DNA from: an uncultured Bacteroidota bacterium
Lineage (GTDB): Bacteria; Bacteroidota; Bacteroidia; Chitinophagales; Chitinophagaceae
Length of the DNA: 7,333 nucleotides
Assembly: GCA_903825095.1 (NCBI GenBank)
Contig: CAIJZF010000208.1
Coordinates: forward strand, 1-7,333
Direction of reading: 5' to 3'
The stretch's first letter is position 1, and every line of letters begins with the position of its first letter. A program made the translations under genes and the position numbers. Positions 6,740 to 7,333 of this stretch are shown here, one piece after another. The notes beneath the pieces were generated by a model. It ran no database searches. It saw only the letters and a list, made by a program, of their open reading frames with translations, and was not told the DNA's origin.

Positions 6740-7333
6740 GTGAATACAAAACCCATTACAATATTAGCTATAGAGTCTTCCTGCGATGAAACCGCAGCCT
6801 CCGTTATTGTGAATGGAAAAATCCTTTCCAATTTTATTGCCAATCAAACCGTGCATGAAAAATTTGGTGGGGTAGTACCAGAACTAGCCAGCAGAGCTCA
6901 TATGGAAAATATTGTGCCGGTGGTAGACGCCGCTTTAAAAAAAGCCTTCCCTGAAAATACACCTACAGAAAGTTTAGAAAAATTAGATGCTATTGCTTTT
7001 ACGCAAGCCCCTGGTTTAATTGGTAGTTTATTAGTGGGTGCACAATTTGCAAAATCTTTAGCGCTGGCATTAAATAAACCTTTAATTGCTGTGCATCATA
7101 TGCAAGCACATGTACTGGCGAATTTAATAGACGATCCTAAACCAAGTTTTCCATTTTTATGTTTAACAGTGAGTGGAGGACATACACAAATTGTAAGATG
7201 TAATAGCGCTTCTGAAATGATTATACTAGGTGAAACCATTGATGATGCTGCAGGAGAAGCCTTTGATAAAATTTCAAAACTTTTAGGACTGCCTTATCCT
7301 GGTGGGCCTTTATTAGATAAATTAGCACAGAAA
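6740..7333 (+). CDS. tsaD: tRNA N6-adenosine threonylcarbamoyltransferase, 3' end missing
   Basis: The first 198 codons of TsaD; the frame is still open at the last base, and the family is usually about 330-340 residues. TsaD, with TsaB and TsaE, transfers the threonylcarbamoyl group made by TsaC onto A37 of ANN-decoding tRNAs, giving t6A in the cytoplasm; it is essential or nearly so in most bacteria. Seen: [11 protein letters not shown] (8-18), the ASKHA-fold nucleotide-binding start; [12 protein letters not shown] (43-54); [12 protein letters not shown] (89-100); metal-binding HMQAH (H120, H124); LTVSGGHT (142-149); and [14 protein letters not shown] (164-177). The only plausible start is the GTG at 6740: the frame is closed by the permease stop at 6704-6706, and no ATG or TTG lies between. 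No Shine-Dalgarno sequence precedes it. The catalytic C-terminal part lies outside the window. Confidence 0.95.
   Translation, partial: MNTKPITILAIESSCDETAASVIVNGKILSNFIANQTVHEKFGGVVPELASRAHMENIVPVVDAALKKAFPENTPTESLEKLDAIAFTQAPGLIGSLLVGAQFAKSLALALNKPLIAVHHMQAHVLANLIDDPKPSFPFLCLTVSGGHTQIVRCNSASEMIILGETIDDAAGEAFDKISKLLGLPYPGGPLLDKLAQK

Noticed and set aside
1..7333. A novel defence, mobile or biosynthetic system
   Set aside because: Every gene belongs to a familiar core or transporter family; no direct repeats, integrase, transposase, toxin-antitoxin pair, CRISPR repeats or composition break was seen by eye on either strand.

Overview
This looks like an ordinary core-chromosome segment from a member of the Bacteroidota, probably near Chitinophagales/Sphingobacteriales (the lineage is inferred from recalled protein families and could be wrong). 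Support comes from the AT-rich sequence, the absence of Shine-Dalgarno sequences before the genes, a promoter element of the Bacteroidota type (TAnnTTTG) upstream of the sdh operon, and proteins that match the Bacteroidota forms of succinate dehydrogenase, TsaD and a lysine-ketoglutarate reductase-like enzyme. Nothing in the window resembles a mobile element, CRISPR array, phage or defence system, and I found no rRNA or tRNA gene.

Layout from left to right. (1) The 3' three quarters of a + strand gene for a stand-alone lysine-ketoglutarate reductase/saccharopine dehydrogenase-like oxidoreductase, cut by the left edge (1-933). (2) A 43-bp convergent gap with a small AT-rich hairpin. (3) A minus-strand operon transcribed leftward from about 5291: sdhC (5272-4589), sdhA (4542-2569), sdhB (2505-1744) and a trmN6-like tRNA methyltransferase (1744-977), whose start codon shares one base with the sdhB stop codon. 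(4) A 186-bp divergent intergenic region (5273-5458) with the sdh promoter. (5) A + strand MacB/FtsX-type ABC transporter permease (5459-6706) with no ATPase gene beside it. (6) After 33 bp, the 5' part of tsaD (6740-7333), which runs off the right edge.

How the genes work together. The three sdh genes encode a complete type B succinate:quinone oxidoreductase: a flavoprotein, a three-cluster iron-sulfur protein and a single five-helix dihaem membrane anchor, linking the TCA cycle to the (probably menaquinone) pool. TrmN6-like and TsaD enzymes both act on adenosine 37 of tRNAs, next to the anticodon, but they lie in separate transcription units. The permease and the oxidoreductase have no visible functional link to their neighbours.

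I do not see a previously undescribed system. The most useful details are the corrected sdhC start (the upstream TTG lies inside the promoter element), an aspartate-to-glycine change at a substrate-binding position of the oxidoreductase, the translational coupling of a tRNA methyltransferase to sdhB, the orphan permease, and the partial tsaD gene with a GTG start.
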